Below are positions 1 to 8,967 of a stretch of 64,000 nucleotides of DNA, in pieces. The stretch's first letter is position 1, and the number at the start of each line of letters is the position of its first letter. Below the pieces are notes generated by a model. That model was not told the origin of the DNA. It worked only from the letters and a program-made list of their open reading frames with translations, and did no database searches. The translations under genes and the position numbers were made by a program. The stretch comes from Companilactobacillus jidongensis. GTDB taxonomy: Bacteria > Bacillota > Bacilli > Lactobacillales > Lactobacillaceae. The DNA lies in assembly GCF_003946575.1 (NCBI RefSeq), contig NZ_RHOP01000001.1:186001-250000 (forward strand). The letters are read 5' to 3'.

Positions 1-1127
1 AGTTGTGTTCTGAAGATTTCTTGTCTATCCAAACTGATACGGATAGCACGGTAACCCAAGAATGGGTTCATTTCTTCTGGAAGTGGTAAGTATGACAAGT
101 GTTTGTCACCACCAATGTCCATTGTACGAACAACAACTGGCTTACCTTTCATACCTTCAAGAACTGTCTTGTATGCTTCAAATTGGTCATCCTCTGTAGG
201 AAGTTCCTCAGATTGCATGTACAAGAATTCTGTACGGTAAAGTCCAACACCTTCGGCACCGTTGGCAATAACGCCTTCGAGGTCATCAGGTGTACCGATA
301 TTAGCAGCAATATCAAAGTGTTTACCATCAGCAGTAACTGTGGCTTCATTCTTTAATTTTTCCCATTCAGCCTTTTGAGCAGAAAAGTCTTTTGCCATCT
401 TATCGTATTTCTTGATATCTTCATCTGAAGGATCAATAATAGCAGCACCGTTAAGTCCATCAAGGATTACGGTTTGGCCATCTTTAACGTCTCCAGTGAT
501 CGTGTTTGTACCAACAACAGCTGGTAGTTCCAAAGAACGAGCCATGATAGCTGAGTGAGCAGTACGTCCACCGATATCAGTAACGAAACCTTTAACATAC
601 TTTTTATTTAATTGAGCAGTATCACTAGGTGTCAAATCATGAGCAATGATAATTACTTCGTGATCGATCAATGAAGGATTAGGTAACTCTACACCAAGAA
701 GATGTGCCATAACACGTTTTGTAACATCGCGTACGTCGGCAGCACGTTCTTGCATGTAAGGATTGTCTGTCATTCCTTCAAAAATAGCGATAAAGTTCTT
801 TGACACATCGTCAAGTGCTTGTTCAGCATTAACTGATTGGTCTTTAATTTCTTGTTCTACTGCACCAGTAAATTCTGGGTCAGCCAAAATCATTTTATGT
901 GCATCAAAAACTTGAGCTTCGTCCTCACCAAGTGAAACCTTAGCTACGTCTCTAATTTTTGTTAGTTCAGCATCTGATGTTGCGATTGCATCCTTTAAAC
1001 GACTAACTTCGGCGTCAGCGTCAGAAATGCTCTTTTTATCGAAAGACAAATCTGGTTGAACTAAAAGGTATGCTTCAGCAGTAGCAATACCATCACTAGC
1101 TGCAATCCCTTTGATAGTTTTCACCAT
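1..1127 (-). CDS. ptsI: Phosphoenolpyruvate-protein phosphotransferase (PTS Enzyme I), 3' end outside window
   Basis: Enzyme I of the sugar phosphotransferase system takes phosphate from PEP and passes it to HPr in the cytoplasm. About 375 N-terminal residues are present of roughly 575 expected; the gene runs off the left edge. The product begins [15 protein letters not shown]. It contains the active-site histidine segment [13 protein letters not shown] and the downstream [12 protein letters not shown] segment of the PEP-binding barrel. The ATG overlaps the ptsH stop codon by one base (TAATG), so translation is probably coupled and the two are one operon. The missing part is simply the window boundary, not a mutation. 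Confidence 0.96.
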   Translation of the reverse strand, partial: MVKTIKGIAASDGIATAEAYLLVQPDLSFDKKSISDADAEVSRLKDAIATSDAELTKIRDVAKVSLGEDEAQVFDAHKMILADPEFTGAVEQEIKDQSVNAEQALDDVSKNFIAIFEGMTDNPYMQERAADVRDVTKRVMAHLLGVELPNPSLIDHEVIIIAHDLTPSDTAQLNKKYVKGFVTDIGGRTAHSAIMARSLELPAVVGTNTITGDVKDGQTVILDGLNGAAIIDPSDEDIKKYDKMAKDFSAQKAEWEKLKNEATVTADGKHFDIAANIGTPDDLEGVIANGAEGVGLYRTEFLYMQSEELPTEDDQFEAYKTVLEGMKGKPVVVRTMDIGGDKHLSYLPLPEEMNPFLGYRAIRISLDRQEIFRTQ

Positions 1128-1393
1128 TATTCAGCAAGTCCTTCCTTTGTCATTGTATCTGAAATAGCAGTAATTGCGTCAGCAGCATCGTCGCCGTCAG
1201 CAGTAATTGTAACGTCAGCACCTTGGCCAACACCAAGTGACATAACACCCATGATTGATTTAAGGTTAACTGATTTGCCGTTGAATTCAATATTGATATC
1301 TGAAGCAAACTTGCTAGCAGCTTGTACTAACATAGTAGCTGGACGTGCGTGGATACCTGTTTCTGCAATAATGTGAAATTCTTTCTTTTCCAT
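1127..1393 (-). CDS. ptsH: Phosphocarrier protein HPr
   Basis: HPr carries phosphate from Enzyme I to sugar-specific EIIA proteins. When phosphorylated on Ser46 it acts with CcpA in catabolite control of Gram-positive bacteria. The 88-residue product has the catalytic His15 in GIHARPA and the regulatory Ser46 in [10 protein letters not shown], the normal length and spacing. It is the first gene of the ptsHI operon and is transcribed away from clpE. A TATAAT at 1466-1471 (minus strand) is a plausible -10, and cre-like sites lie further upstream. Confidence 0.98.
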   Translation of the reverse strand: MEKKEFHIIAETGIHARPATMLVQAASKFASDINIEFNGKSVNLKSIMGVMSLGVGQGADVTITADGDDAADAITAISDTMTKEGLAE

Positions 1394-1531
1394 AATATAA
1401 ATACCTCACCATATTTTTTAATTAATTCTGTAGTATCTCTACAAATATACACTAAATAATTTACCATTATATAGATTTATTCACAAGTGATTTGTCGAAA
1501 TATCTCTTATGAACCCTAGTTATGATAAGCC

Positions 1532-1570
1532 ATGTAACGCTTTCATGCAAGCTTTTTGTAAGCGTTAAAA
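1532..1570. promoter_or_regulatory. Two cre-like sites forming an inverted repeat
   Basis: Between ptsH and clpE there are two catabolite-response-like elements. One is at 1532-1545 (minus strand TGAAAGCGTTACAT) and one at 1557-1570 (TGTAAGCGTTAAAA). Each departs from the usual cre consensus mainly at the terminal C. Together they contain perfect 8-bp arms, TAACGCTT at 1536-1543 and AAGCGTTA at 1560-1567. CcpA control of ptsHI is plausible but inferred. Confidence 0.45.
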
Positions 1571-1615
1571 TTAATGTGCCAATTTTATTTAAAAATTGAT
1601 ATTAAATTATAAGAC

Positions 1616-1642
1616 TTAGCACTTGCATTACTCGAGTGCTAA
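1616..1642 (+). promoter_or_regulatory. CIRCE operator (HrcA site) of clpE
   Basis: TTAGCACTT, nine bases, GAGTGCTAA matches the CIRCE consensus (TTAGCACTC-N9-GAGTGCTAA) with one mismatch. It overlaps the -35 and spacer of the clpE promoter, so bound HrcA repressor would block it. Confidence 0.9.
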
Positions 1643-1652
1643 GTTATATACT
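1624..1652 (+). promoter_or_regulatory. clpE sigma-A promoter
   Basis: The -35 TTGCAT (1624-1629), 17-bp spacer and -10 TATACT (1647-1652) sit inside and just after the CIRCE element. The predicted start near 1659 leaves a roughly 35-nt leader before the GTG at 1694. Confidence 0.7.
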
Positions 1653-1693
1653 ACCGTTGTATCCTGTATATGAGACAGAAAGGTGGGGTGTCA

Positions 1694-3928
1694 GTGCTTT
1701 GTCAAAATTGTCACAAAAATGAAGCAACAATTCATTTATATACAAGTGTTAATGGTCAACGTACAGAAATAAACCTCTGTCAGAATTGCTATCAACAACT
1801 ACGAAATCAAGCTAATGAAGGTATGAATAATATGGCAGAAAATCCATACGGTTTTTCAAGTTTTGAAGACTTGTTCAATGCCTTGAACAATGGTAGCGCA
1901 CAAGCTGCAAATGGCATTGATCAACAACAAGGTCCACAAACACAAACTGGCGGCAACGGTGGAAACAACCGTGGTCGCGGTCGTGGTAATGGTGTGTTAG
2001 ATCAATACGGTGTTGATTTAACAGAATTGGCTAAAAAAGGCCAAATTGATCCTGTTATCGGTCGTGATAAAGAAATAAACCGTGTAATCGAAATTTTAAA
2101 TAGAAGAACAAAGAACAATCCCGTCTTAATCGGTGAAGCTGGTGTTGGTAAAACAGCTGTTGTCGAAGGTCTTGCACAAAAGATTGTTGACGGAGATGTC
2201 CCTGAAAAATTACAAAATAAACGTGTCGTTCGTCTAGACGTCGTCTCACTAGTTCAGGGAACTGGTGTCCGTGGTCAATTCGAGCAACGTATGCAACAAT
2301 TGATTCAAGAATTACAAAAGAATAAAGAAATCATCCTATTTATAGATGAAATTCATGAAATTGTTGGCGCTGGTAACGCTGAAGGTGGAATGGACGCTGG
2401 TAACGTCTTGAAACCTGCCCTAGCCCGTGGCGATCTTCAATTAGTTGGTGCTACAACTTTGAATGAATACAGAACTATTGAAAAAGACTCGGCACTTGAA
2501 CGTCGTTTACAACCTGTTCAAGTTGATGAACCTTCAGTAGAGGAAACTGTTCAAATTCTAAAGGGCCTCCAACCTAAGTATGAAGACTATCACCATGTTA
2601 AGTATTCTAATGAAGCTATCAAGGCTGCGGCAGAATTATCTGCTCGTTATATCCAAGATAGATTCTTGCCCGACAAGGCTATCGACTTGATCGATGAGGC
2701 TGGTTCTAAGAAGAACTTGCAAATCAATCACGTTGATATGGCTGACCTAGATAATAAGATTTCTGATGCAGAAGTTCAAAAGCAAGCTGCTCTACGTAAT
2801 GAAGATTATGAAAAAGCTGCCTACTATCGTGACCAAGTAACTAAGTTCCAAGATATGAAGGACAACGAAAAGGGTAAACCGACTGACGAGAGTGTTGTCA
2901 GTGAAAAGAATATCCAACAAATCGTTGAAGAAAAGACCAACATCCCTGTTGGTGAACTTCAATCCAACGAACAAACACAATTGAAGAACTTAGGTCCTGA
3001 CTTAAGAAGTCACGTTATTGGACAAGATGAAGCTGTTGGCCAAGTTGCCAAGGCCATTCGTCGTAACAGAGTTGGTTTCAATAAATCTGGTCGTCCAATC
3101 GGTAGTTTTCTATTTGTAGGACCTACAGGTGTTGGTAAGACTGAACTTGCTAAGCAACTAGCGCGTGAACTATTTGGTACAGAAGACTCAATGATTCGTT
3201 TTGACATGTCTGAATACATGGAAAAACACAGTGTGTCTAAGTTGATCGGTTCACCTCCAGGGTATGTTGGTTACGAAGAAGCTGGTCAATTAACTGAACA
3301 AGTTCGTCGTAATCCATACAGTTTGATCCTATTAGATGAAATCGAAAAGGCTCACCCTGACGTAATGCACATGTTCTTGCAAATTCTTGATGATGGTCGT
3401 TTGACAGATTCTCAAGGACGTACGGTCAGCTTCAAAGATACGATTATTATCATGACTTCTAACGCTGGACAAGGTTTGCAGGAAGCAAATGTTGGTTTCG
3501 GTGCCGAAGCAACTGGTAATACTCATTCAATCATCAGTCGTCTATCAGAATTCTTCAAACCAGAGTTCTTGAACAGATTCGACGGTATCGTTGAATTCAA
3601 TTCATTAACTAAGGCTAACTTGATGAAGATTGTCGACTTAATGTTGACTGATACCAACTCAATGATTGCTGATCAAGGTTTGAGTATTCACGTTACAAGG
3701 GATGCCAAGGAAAAACTTGTTGACCTTGGATTCAATCCTAAGATGGGTGCTCGTCCATTGAGAAGAGTTATCGAAGAACAAATTGAAGATAAGGTTGCTG
3801 ATTACTTCTTGGACAATGCTCGTGAAAAAGAACTAGAAGCTAAAATTGTTGATGGGAAGATTACTATTGGTAAGTACAATGCCCCTAGTGATGTGCCCGC
3901 TGACAATTCGTCAACTGAAGATAAGTAG
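1694..3928 (+). CDS. clpE: ATP-dependent Clp protease ATP-binding subunit ClpE
   Basis: ClpE is an AAA+ unfoldase that feeds damaged proteins to ClpP and is typical of Firmicutes. The product opens with the ClpE zinc motif MLCQNC...LCQNC. First Walker A is GEAGVGKT with FIDEIHEI. A UvrB/UvrC-like coiled segment ([14 protein letters not shown]) follows. Second Walker A is GPTGVGKT, then [12 protein letters not shown] and a C-terminal D2-small domain ([15 protein letters not shown]). GTG 1694 is preferred because AAAGGTGGGG precedes it at 6-7 nt and the zinc motif then starts at residue 3. An in-frame ATG at 1670 would lie only about 11 nt after the predicted transcript start. It stands alone between its CIRCE promoter and a terminator. 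Confidence 0.97.
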   Translation: MLCQNCHKNEATIHLYTSVNGQRTEINLCQNCYQQLRNQANEGMNNMAENPYGFSSFEDLFNALNNGSAQAANGIDQQQGPQTQTGGNGGNNRGRGRGNGVLDQYGVDLTELAKKGQIDPVIGRDKEINRVIEILNRRTKNNPVLIGEAGVGKTAVVEGLAQKIVDGDVPEKLQNKRVVRLDVVSLVQGTGVRGQFEQRMQQLIQELQKNKEIILFIDEIHEIVGAGNAEGGMDAGNVLKPALARGDLQLVGATTLNEYRTIEKDSALERRLQPVQVDEPSVEETVQILKGLQPKYEDYHHVKYSNEAIKAAAELSARYIQDRFLPDKAIDLIDEAGSKKNLQINHVDMADLDNKISDAEVQKQAALRNEDYEKAAYYRDQVTKFQDMKDNEKGKPTDESVVSEKNIQQIVEEKTNIPVGELQSNEQTQLKNLGPDLRSHVIGQDEAVGQVAKAIRRNRVGFNKSGRPIGSFLFVGPTGVGKTELAKQLARELFGTEDSMIRFDMSEYMEKHSVSKLIGSPPGYVGYEEAGQLTEQVRRNPYSLILLDEIEKAHPDVMHMFLQILDDGRLTDSQGRTVSFKDTIIIMTSNAGQGLQEANVGFGAEATGNTHSIISRLSEFFKPEFLNRFDGIVEFNSLTKANLMKIVDLMLTDTNSMIADQGLSIHVTRDAKEKLVDLGFNPKMGARPLRRVIEEQIEDKVADYFLDNAREKELEAKIVDGKITIGKYNAPSDVPADNSSTEDK

Positions 3929-3943
3929 TTTAATAACTATATG

Positions 3944-3979
3944 AAAAAGGAACCGAGATTATCTCGATTCCTTTTTGTT
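3944..3979 (+). terminator. Intrinsic terminator of clpE
   Basis: AAAAAGGAA and CGAGAT pair with ATCTCG and TTCCTTTTT around a short loop, with one mismatch, ending in a T-run. Confidence 0.9.
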
Positions 3980-4168
3980 TAGGATTTTTCTGGTTATATA
4001 GAATAGTATCATTACATTGATTTGCAACTCTCTTTGAATATTAAAATTTCCTTTAGTCTTCCTTATATTTAATTTAAATTATCCCTATAACGGCTTGAGA
4101 GCAACTTTTATACTACTTTACTATGTTAGAATTACAATAATTAAAAAGTATATTAAAGGGGTCTAACT

Positions 4169-5206
4169 ATGGGGAAAACACAAAATAGAAATAGTTCCCC
4201 TAACCATGGGGACACGCATATGAATAACAATTTAGTTACTTCCAAAGTAAAAAAAATAACTCGCAATGATATCGAAATTACTATCAACTATGTTGACTCA
4301 ATTGGCGATCCGATTGCTGAGCCCGTTACACTTAGCGGCCACTACATGGGGATGCTTGACATGCCTTGGAAAACCATTCCTGGATATGTCCTGTCATCTG
4401 TCCAAAATTTTCAACAAACGTTCATTCCTAATTCTGACGGAATCTATCTGATTTACTTCAAACAAATAGCTGCACCTGTCGTTGTCTATCACCGTAATAC
4501 TAATGGTGAATTGATATCTGACCCACAATTCATCTATGGTGAATTAAATAAAGATTATCAAGCAAAACCACTAGCTGAAGCCGAACGCTTCTTGGTTAAT
4601 TATCCAAAGAAATCAAAGGGTCAGTTTTCTAGTAGAGTTCAGGAATACGAATTTGTCTACAATACCATTCCGTTAGTTAGCTATAAAGTCGACAAAGACC
4701 TATTTATCAAAACTAATGATAATGTTAATGTCTTCGGGGAACCTGCTAGTAAAGTTCCACTACAATTGCCAATTCCTCACGATTCTACTTGGCGAGTATT
4801 CAAAGCCTTGAAGGAAACATACAGCAATATTATCTGGTACAACCTAGGTGGTAGCACTTGGATTCCTAGTTCTGAAAACATTACCCCAGTTGTACTGAAG
4901 GAATACACTACTCAACAAATTGAGAAGCAGCGTCAGCTAAACAATCCATTGAATGCCACTGCAAATAATATCAGTTATATCTACCAAATTATTGATAGCA
5001 TGAACATCAATCGTTCGGTCAAAATTCTCTATTATGAAGATCAAAATGTAACTGCTTGGGAAACTCCATATGGAACAATCAACAATAAACTATACTTCGG
5101 TGGTCAAACGGTGTTTGTCACGCGTTTAATTAAACTTGATAATTATAGTGTTTGGGCAGAATTAAAAGACGGTTATTACATTGAAAGTAAATATCTAAAC
5201 TTATAA
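4169..5206 (+). CDS. MucBP-like repeat protein without an export signal
   Basis: Function is not established. The 345-residue product has two tandem MucBP-like segments: about residues 37-100 (ITINYVDSIGDPI...) and 110-170 (PVVVYHRNTNGELI...). Two SH3-like stretches follow, around 170-240 (SYKVDKDLFIKTNDNVNVFG) and 285-345 (ending GYYIESKYLNL). MucBP modules normally belong to exported, wall-anchored adhesins. Here the N-terminus (MGKTQNRNSSPNHGD) is hydrophilic, with no signal peptide, lipobox, LPXTG or membrane segment. The start is supported by AAAGGGG upstream, and no in-frame hydrophobic extension is evident. It is monocistronic, between two terminators. Confidence 0.6.
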   Translation: MGKTQNRNSSPNHGDTHMNNNLVTSKVKKITRNDIEITINYVDSIGDPIAEPVTLSGHYMGMLDMPWKTIPGYVLSSVQNFQQTFIPNSDGIYLIYFKQIAAPVVVYHRNTNGELISDPQFIYGELNKDYQAKPLAEAERFLVNYPKKSKGQFSSRVQEYEFVYNTIPLVSYKVDKDLFIKTNDNVNVFGEPASKVPLQLPIPHDSTWRVFKALKETYSNIIWYNLGGSTWIPSSENITPVVLKEYTTQQIEKQRQLNNPLNATANNISYIYQIIDSMNINRSVKILYYEDQNVTAWETPYGTINNKLYFGGQTVFVTRLIKLDNYSVWAELKDGYYIESKYLNL

Positions 5207-5212
5207 TAATTT

Positions 5213-5251
5213 AAAAACTCGTTATCGAAATTAATCGGTAACGAGTTTTTT
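5213..5251. terminator. Bidirectional terminator
   Basis: AAAAACTCGTTA and TAACGAGTTTTTT form a long stem between the convergent MucBP-like and AEC genes, serving both strands. Confidence 0.9.
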
Positions 5252-5254
5252 CTT

Positions 5255-6178
5255 CTATAATATAAATCCACCAATAGCAAATATTAATGGAATTGTAATT
5301 AGACTGAGTATCGTTGAAATACTCATCAGAGAAATCGCTGGGCCTGCATCTCCGTGTGCTTGCAATGTAAACAATACTACAATTCCAGCGACTGGGCATG
5401 CTGCCATAATTATTGTGGTGTAATATGCAATACCTGTCACACCTAATAGTTTGAGTATCACAACCATCATAATTGGTAAAATCAAATTGCGCAGTATCAA
5501 TGTTAAACCAATATTCTTATCTAACATGTCTTTGCTAAATTTGATATTGGCCAAGCTATTACCAATAACAATCATCGATAAAGGTGTATTGATCGAACCA
5601 ACGTACTTAACTACTTGATTGAGAGTGCTTGGCAACCGTAACGATAGTAAGAACATCAACAATCCAATAACAATAGCGATTAAATTGGGGTTTAATAAAA
5701 CTTGTTTGTAATCAATGTGTTCATCATCACTTCTGAATAATGAAACTCCATGAGTCCAACTAAAAATATTGAACCCTGCCAATGATACGACGGCATAAAA
5801 AACTCCGGTCGAACCGAACAAGACGCTGATCAACGGTATTCCCATGAAACCAGCATTAGAATAAACACTGCCATATTGAGTTATCCGTCGAATATTCTCA
5901 TTCTTTATCCGTCCAAAAATCAGCTTGGAAATAATAATTGCAATAATATAAAAAATAACTATCCCGATGGAAACAACCACAAACTGTTTAATGCGGCTAC
6001 TTGAATAATCTTGTTCAAAAGCATTGATAATTAAACAAGGTGAGACCACATAAAGTAAAATATTCGTTAAATCATTCGAAGTCTGAGCATGCATAAATTT
6101 AAATTTGTTAATAATCACACCCACTAGCATCAAACAAAACATCAAAACAATTTGATTAGTTATTTGTCCTAAATTCAT
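5255..6178 (-). CDS. AEC (auxin efflux carrier) family transporter
   Basis: This is a secondary transporter of the AEC family, whose bacterial members often export or exchange organic acids such as malate. The substrate here is unknown. The 307-residue product has about ten hydrophobic segments split by a hydrophilic centre. Family signatures include LLYVVSPCLIINAF, GSVYSNAGFMGIPL and the C-terminal AACPVAGIVVLFTLQAHGDAG. It starts after a GGGGGAACTAT ribosome site and appears monocistronic. Confidence 0.85.
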   Translation of the reverse strand: MNLGQITNQIVLMFCLMLVGVIINKFKFMHAQTSNDLTNILLYVVSPCLIINAFEQDYSSSRIKQFVVVSIGIVIFYIIAIIISKLIFGRIKNENIRRITQYGSVYSNAGFMGIPLISVLFGSTGVFYAVVSLAGFNIFSWTHGVSLFRSDDEHIDYKQVLLNPNLIAIVIGLLMFLLSLRLPSTLNQVVKYVGSINTPLSMIVIGNSLANIKFSKDMLDKNIGLTLILRNLILPIMMVVILKLLGVTGIAYYTTIIMAACPVAGIVVLFTLQAHGDAGPAISLMSISTILSLITIPLIFAIGGFIL

Positions 6179-6195
6179 ATATAGTTCCCCCTAAT

Positions 6196-6220
6196 AAAAA
6201 AAGAGTGACAAATCTCACCC
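6196..6220 (-). terminator. Terminator after hisA (minus strand)
   Basis: On the minus strand GGGTGA pairs with TCACTC (one wobble), followed by seven T. It lies between hisA and the AEC gene. Confidence 0.6.
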
Positions 6221-6276
6221 TTATTTATAACTATATATTAAATTACGTAATTCTTCATTGATTGTTTTTATTTAAA

Positions 6277-7011
6277 TCAAAAATCTTGTCTGATATTTTT
6301 ACTAACATTGGATATTTGTTTGAGCGTGATCGTACCTTCATATAATGCTTTACCAATAATAACATCAGTCAGTCCGAATGCTTTGAGGCGATGTAGGTCT
6401 CTCAAATCACGAATTCCACCGTTCGCAATAAAATTAATTTCAGGCATATCTTGTTTTAATTTGAATAATAAATCTAAATTAGGTCCAGTCATAGTTCCAT
6501 CTCGTGAAACATCTGTCACAATAAAATGCTTGGCACCACTATCGACCATAATTCTGATCAAATCTTCCATCAGTACATTGGATTGATCCAACCAGCCGTT
6601 AACAGCCACTTTGCCATCCTCACCATCAACGCTAATGACGATTCTTTCACTACCATATTCTTGCAATAATTGCTTAACAAAAAACGGTTCTTCAATTGCG
6701 GCAGATCCAATAATGATTCGGTCAATCCCTAATTCAAGATAATTCCTAGCAGTTTCATAATTGCGGATCCCTCCACCCATTTCCAAAAATCCAGAGAAAC
6801 TATTGCGGATACTAGAAATGACATTATAATTTTGTGGCTTTCCACTTTTAGCACCGTCGAGATCGACAATGTGTATTTGATTTACATCTGCAGCAGAAAT
6901 CTGTTTGGTCTGTTCTAGTGGATCCTTATTGATTAGAGTAACTCGTTGATAATCACCTTTGAATAACCGCACACTTTGTCCGTTATGTATATCGATTGCT
7001 GGAAAAATCAT
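6277..7011 (-). CDS. hisA: HisA: ProFAR (phosphoribosylformimino-AICAR phosphate) isomerase
   Basis: HisA performs the Amadori isomerisation of ProFAR to PRFAR in histidine synthesis. The 244-residue TIM barrel shows the N-terminal catalytic Asp in FPAIDIHNG, the phosphate-binding loop EMGGGIRN, GSAAIEE, the second catalytic Asp region TDVSRDGTMTGPN, and ANGGIRDL. Length is normal and nothing looks broken. It is oddly isolated: hisH and hisF, its usual neighbours, are absent and only hisJ lies upstream. The GGGAGTGGTGGAAGT leader gives a ribosome site. Confidence 0.94.
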   Translation of the reverse strand: MIFPAIDIHNGQSVRLFKGDYQRVTLINKDPLEQTKQISAADVNQIHIVDLDGAKSGKPQNYNVISSIRNSFSGFLEMGGGIRNYETARNYLELGIDRIIIGSAAIEEPFFVKQLLQEYGSERIVISVDGEDGKVAVNGWLDQSNVLMEDLIRIMVDSGAKHFIVTDVSRDGTMTGPNLDLLFKLKQDMPEINFIANGGIRDLRDLHRLKAFGLTDVIIGKALYEGTITLKQISNVSKNIRQDF

Positions 7012-7159
7012 ACTTCCACCACTCCCTCATTATCTTGAAAAAATCCTCTTAACAAAACTGTTAAGGGGAAATTATTTTAGTAAACTAAATTAAAATAAAA
7101 TTAGTTTTTTTAATAATAATTTAATCTAAAATTAATAATAAGAGTTGGCGGCTACTGTG

Positions 7160-7996
7160 TCAAGCTAAATCCATGGATTCAACCAAGTGCTGACCGTGTC
7201 CAACCGACCTGATATCATGTGCATCAGATCCATAAATCATTGGTATTTCTAATTTTCTAGCAAGCTCAACAATCTGTTTGCCCGGATAAAAATCATTACA
7301 AAGTGGTTTGTATAGTCCAGATACATTAAGATCCAATTCCCTTCTTTGTTGCTTCACATTTTGCAATATTTCAGTAATCAGTTGCATATTCTGGGCATCG
7401 TAATCTTCAGTCAAACCAAAGTAATCTTGAAACTTTCTAACCAAACTCATATGGCCGATTCTCTGTGGACGATACTGGCCTAAATCAGCTTCGACGGATT
7501 TCTTAACCGTCTCATAATACTGTTTGAAGACATGTTGTGGGTCATCCAAAAATTGTGCGAATCCTTCCTGATAAGTGTCAGTATCAAAGTCGATACACCA
7601 CTGCTTTTGACCTTTACCTTGCATAAAATGAACTGATAAGATGCTTTCTTGTGTCTGTGGACCATACTCATCTAAGAAATCCTTGGTCCAATCTTCAAAA
7701 CCTTCCAGATAATCAACTTCAAAGCCAATCGAAATTTCTAACTCAGATTGATATTTTTTTTGCAGACGTTGCATTTGTTTCATATAATCGGGCAGGTCAG
7801 TTAGGTCCATCGATCCAGTATCGAAGCCTTCTTGATTGCCATCATAAACAGTCTTAAAATCTGCTGGTAAAGGTGCGTGTTCAGTGATGCAATATTTTTT
7901 CATACCTAATTGTATTGCTCGCAAAATCATTTTTTCTGCAGGTTCCCCACTCCCATGCTGACAAAATTCAGTATGTGTATGTCCGTCCAAAAGCAT
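7160..7996 (-). CDS. hisJ: PHP-type histidinol-phosphatase
   Basis: HisJ/HisK hydrolyses histidinol phosphate to histidinol. The 278-residue PHP-domain protein begins with the metal-binding DGHTHTEFCQHGSG. It continues with ITEHAPLP, GFEVDYLEG, LSVHFM, RIGHMSL and the C-terminal GSDAHDIRSVGHG, covering the expected metal ligands. It lies 148 bp upstream of hisA on the same strand, so the two may be co-transcribed. No other his genes occur in the window. A different PHP phosphatase substrate cannot be excluded. Confidence 0.88.
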   Translation of the reverse strand: MLLDGHTHTEFCQHGSGEPAEKMILRAIQLGMKKYCITEHAPLPADFKTVYDGNQEGFDTGSMDLTDLPDYMKQMQRLQKKYQSELEISIGFEVDYLEGFEDWTKDFLDEYGPQTQESILSVHFMQGKGQKQWCIDFDTDTYQEGFAQFLDDPQHVFKQYYETVKKSVEADLGQYRPQRIGHMSLVRKFQDYFGLTEDYDAQNMQLITEILQNVKQQRRELDLNVSGLYKPLCNDFYPGKQIVELARKLEIPMIYGSDAHDIRSVGHGQHLVESMDLA

Positions 7997-8065
7997 TCAA
8001 TCACCCCTATTTTTTGTTTAAAACTTAGCACAAAACAAAAAATTAAACAAAAGAAACTTTTCTTC

Positions 8066-8096
8066 TTGACGTGGAACGCGTTCCACACTTTAAGAT
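8066..8096 (+). promoter_or_regulatory. Promoter with perfect LacI-type operator
   Basis: The -35 TTGACG (8066-8071) is followed by the perfect 16-bp palindrome GTGGAACGCGTTCCAC (8071-8086), which fills the spacer before a weak -10 (TTTAAG or TAAGAT, 8089-8096). The central CG and symmetry are typical of LacI-family operators, probably bound by the regulator at 8968. Confidence 0.8.
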
Positions 8097-8157
8097 ACTT
8101 TGGTAGAATTATTTCGTAAGCCAATTATACAAAAAAAGTTTTTTTATAGGAGTTAAC

Positions 8158-8964
8158 ATGATCAAGCATATTTTTTCAGACATGGATGGAACATTATTAA
8201 ACGATAAAGGTGTTGTTAGTGAAGGCAACATTGAAACTATCAGAAACTGTGGTATACCTTTTACCTTAGTTTCAGCTCGGGCACCAATGGAAATGTTTGA
8301 TACGATCGATAAATTAAATCTTACCAGTGCTCAAATTGCCTTCAATGGTGGACTAATTTACAAACGTAAGAATGGATCCATCGACAAAATATCTGAACAC
8401 TTCCTAGATACAAATAATGTTCAACTAATAACTTCAAATATTCGCCAGCAATTACCGACGGTCAGTATGAGTATCTATACTGCAAACAATTGGTATACTG
8501 ACAAAATAGACGATGGCATCAAATTAGAAACTAGTCTGACCCAGCTTGAAGCAAAAGTCATCAACTACCAGCAGTTATTGCATGCAACTTCTGATGAAAT
8601 CTTCAAAATAATGTTCATTGCTACTGATGAATCACAGATGAACCAATTGACCAACGACTTAGCTAAGCTGCAATTATCTGGCATTAGCATTCAACGTTCT
8701 GGTAATAATTATTTGGAAATAACTAGTGACCAAGCCAAAAAGTCACATGGAATTAGTTATATTCAAAAGCTTAATTCACTAAATAAATCTGAAATGGCAG
8801 CCTTTGGTGACGGACATAATGACATTCCAATGTTAAAAATGGTAGATACCGCAATCATAATGGATAATGCCATGAGTGAGGTAAAAAAGTTCGCGACACA
8901 TATGACAAAAAGTAACGTTGAAGACGGCGTCGCATATGGTATCAAAAATTTTCTCGAGGTGTAA
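8158..8964 (+). CDS. Cof-type HAD-superfamily hydrolase
   Basis: This is a HAD phosphatase of the Cof/YidA class, which dephosphorylates small metabolites such as sugar phosphates; the exact substrate is unknown. The 268-residue product has motif I DMDGTLL (Asp nucleophile near residue 8), motif II as TLVSAR, a type-IIB cap in the middle, and motif IV GDGHNDIPMLK. A LacI-family regulator follows after 3 nt, so the pair is one operon. That suggests a sugar-phosphate or detoxifying role linked to the regulator's effector. Confidence 0.9.
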   Translation: MIKHIFSDMDGTLLNDKGVVSEGNIETIRNCGIPFTLVSARAPMEMFDTIDKLNLTSAQIAFNGGLIYKRKNGSIDKISEHFLDTNNVQLITSNIRQQLPTVSMSIYTANNWYTDKIDDGIKLETSLTQLEAKVINYQQLLHATSDEIFKIMFIATDESQMNQLTNDLAKLQLSGISIQRSGNNYLEITSDQAKKSHGISYIQKLNSLNKSEMAAFGDGHNDIPMLKMVDTAIIMDNAMSEVKKFATHMTKSNVEDGVAYGIKNFLEV

Positions 8965-8967
8965 TAT

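Noticed and set aside
149-349. Short open frames opposite or within ptsI, clpE, prfC and other genes
   Set aside because: They lack ribosome sites, overlap well-supported genes and show no recognisable product. They are frame shadows.
1670-1693. ATG at 1670 as clpE start
   Set aside because: It lies about 11 nt after the predicted transcript start with no ribosome site. GTG 1694 has AAAGGTGGGG and fits the ClpE zinc motif.
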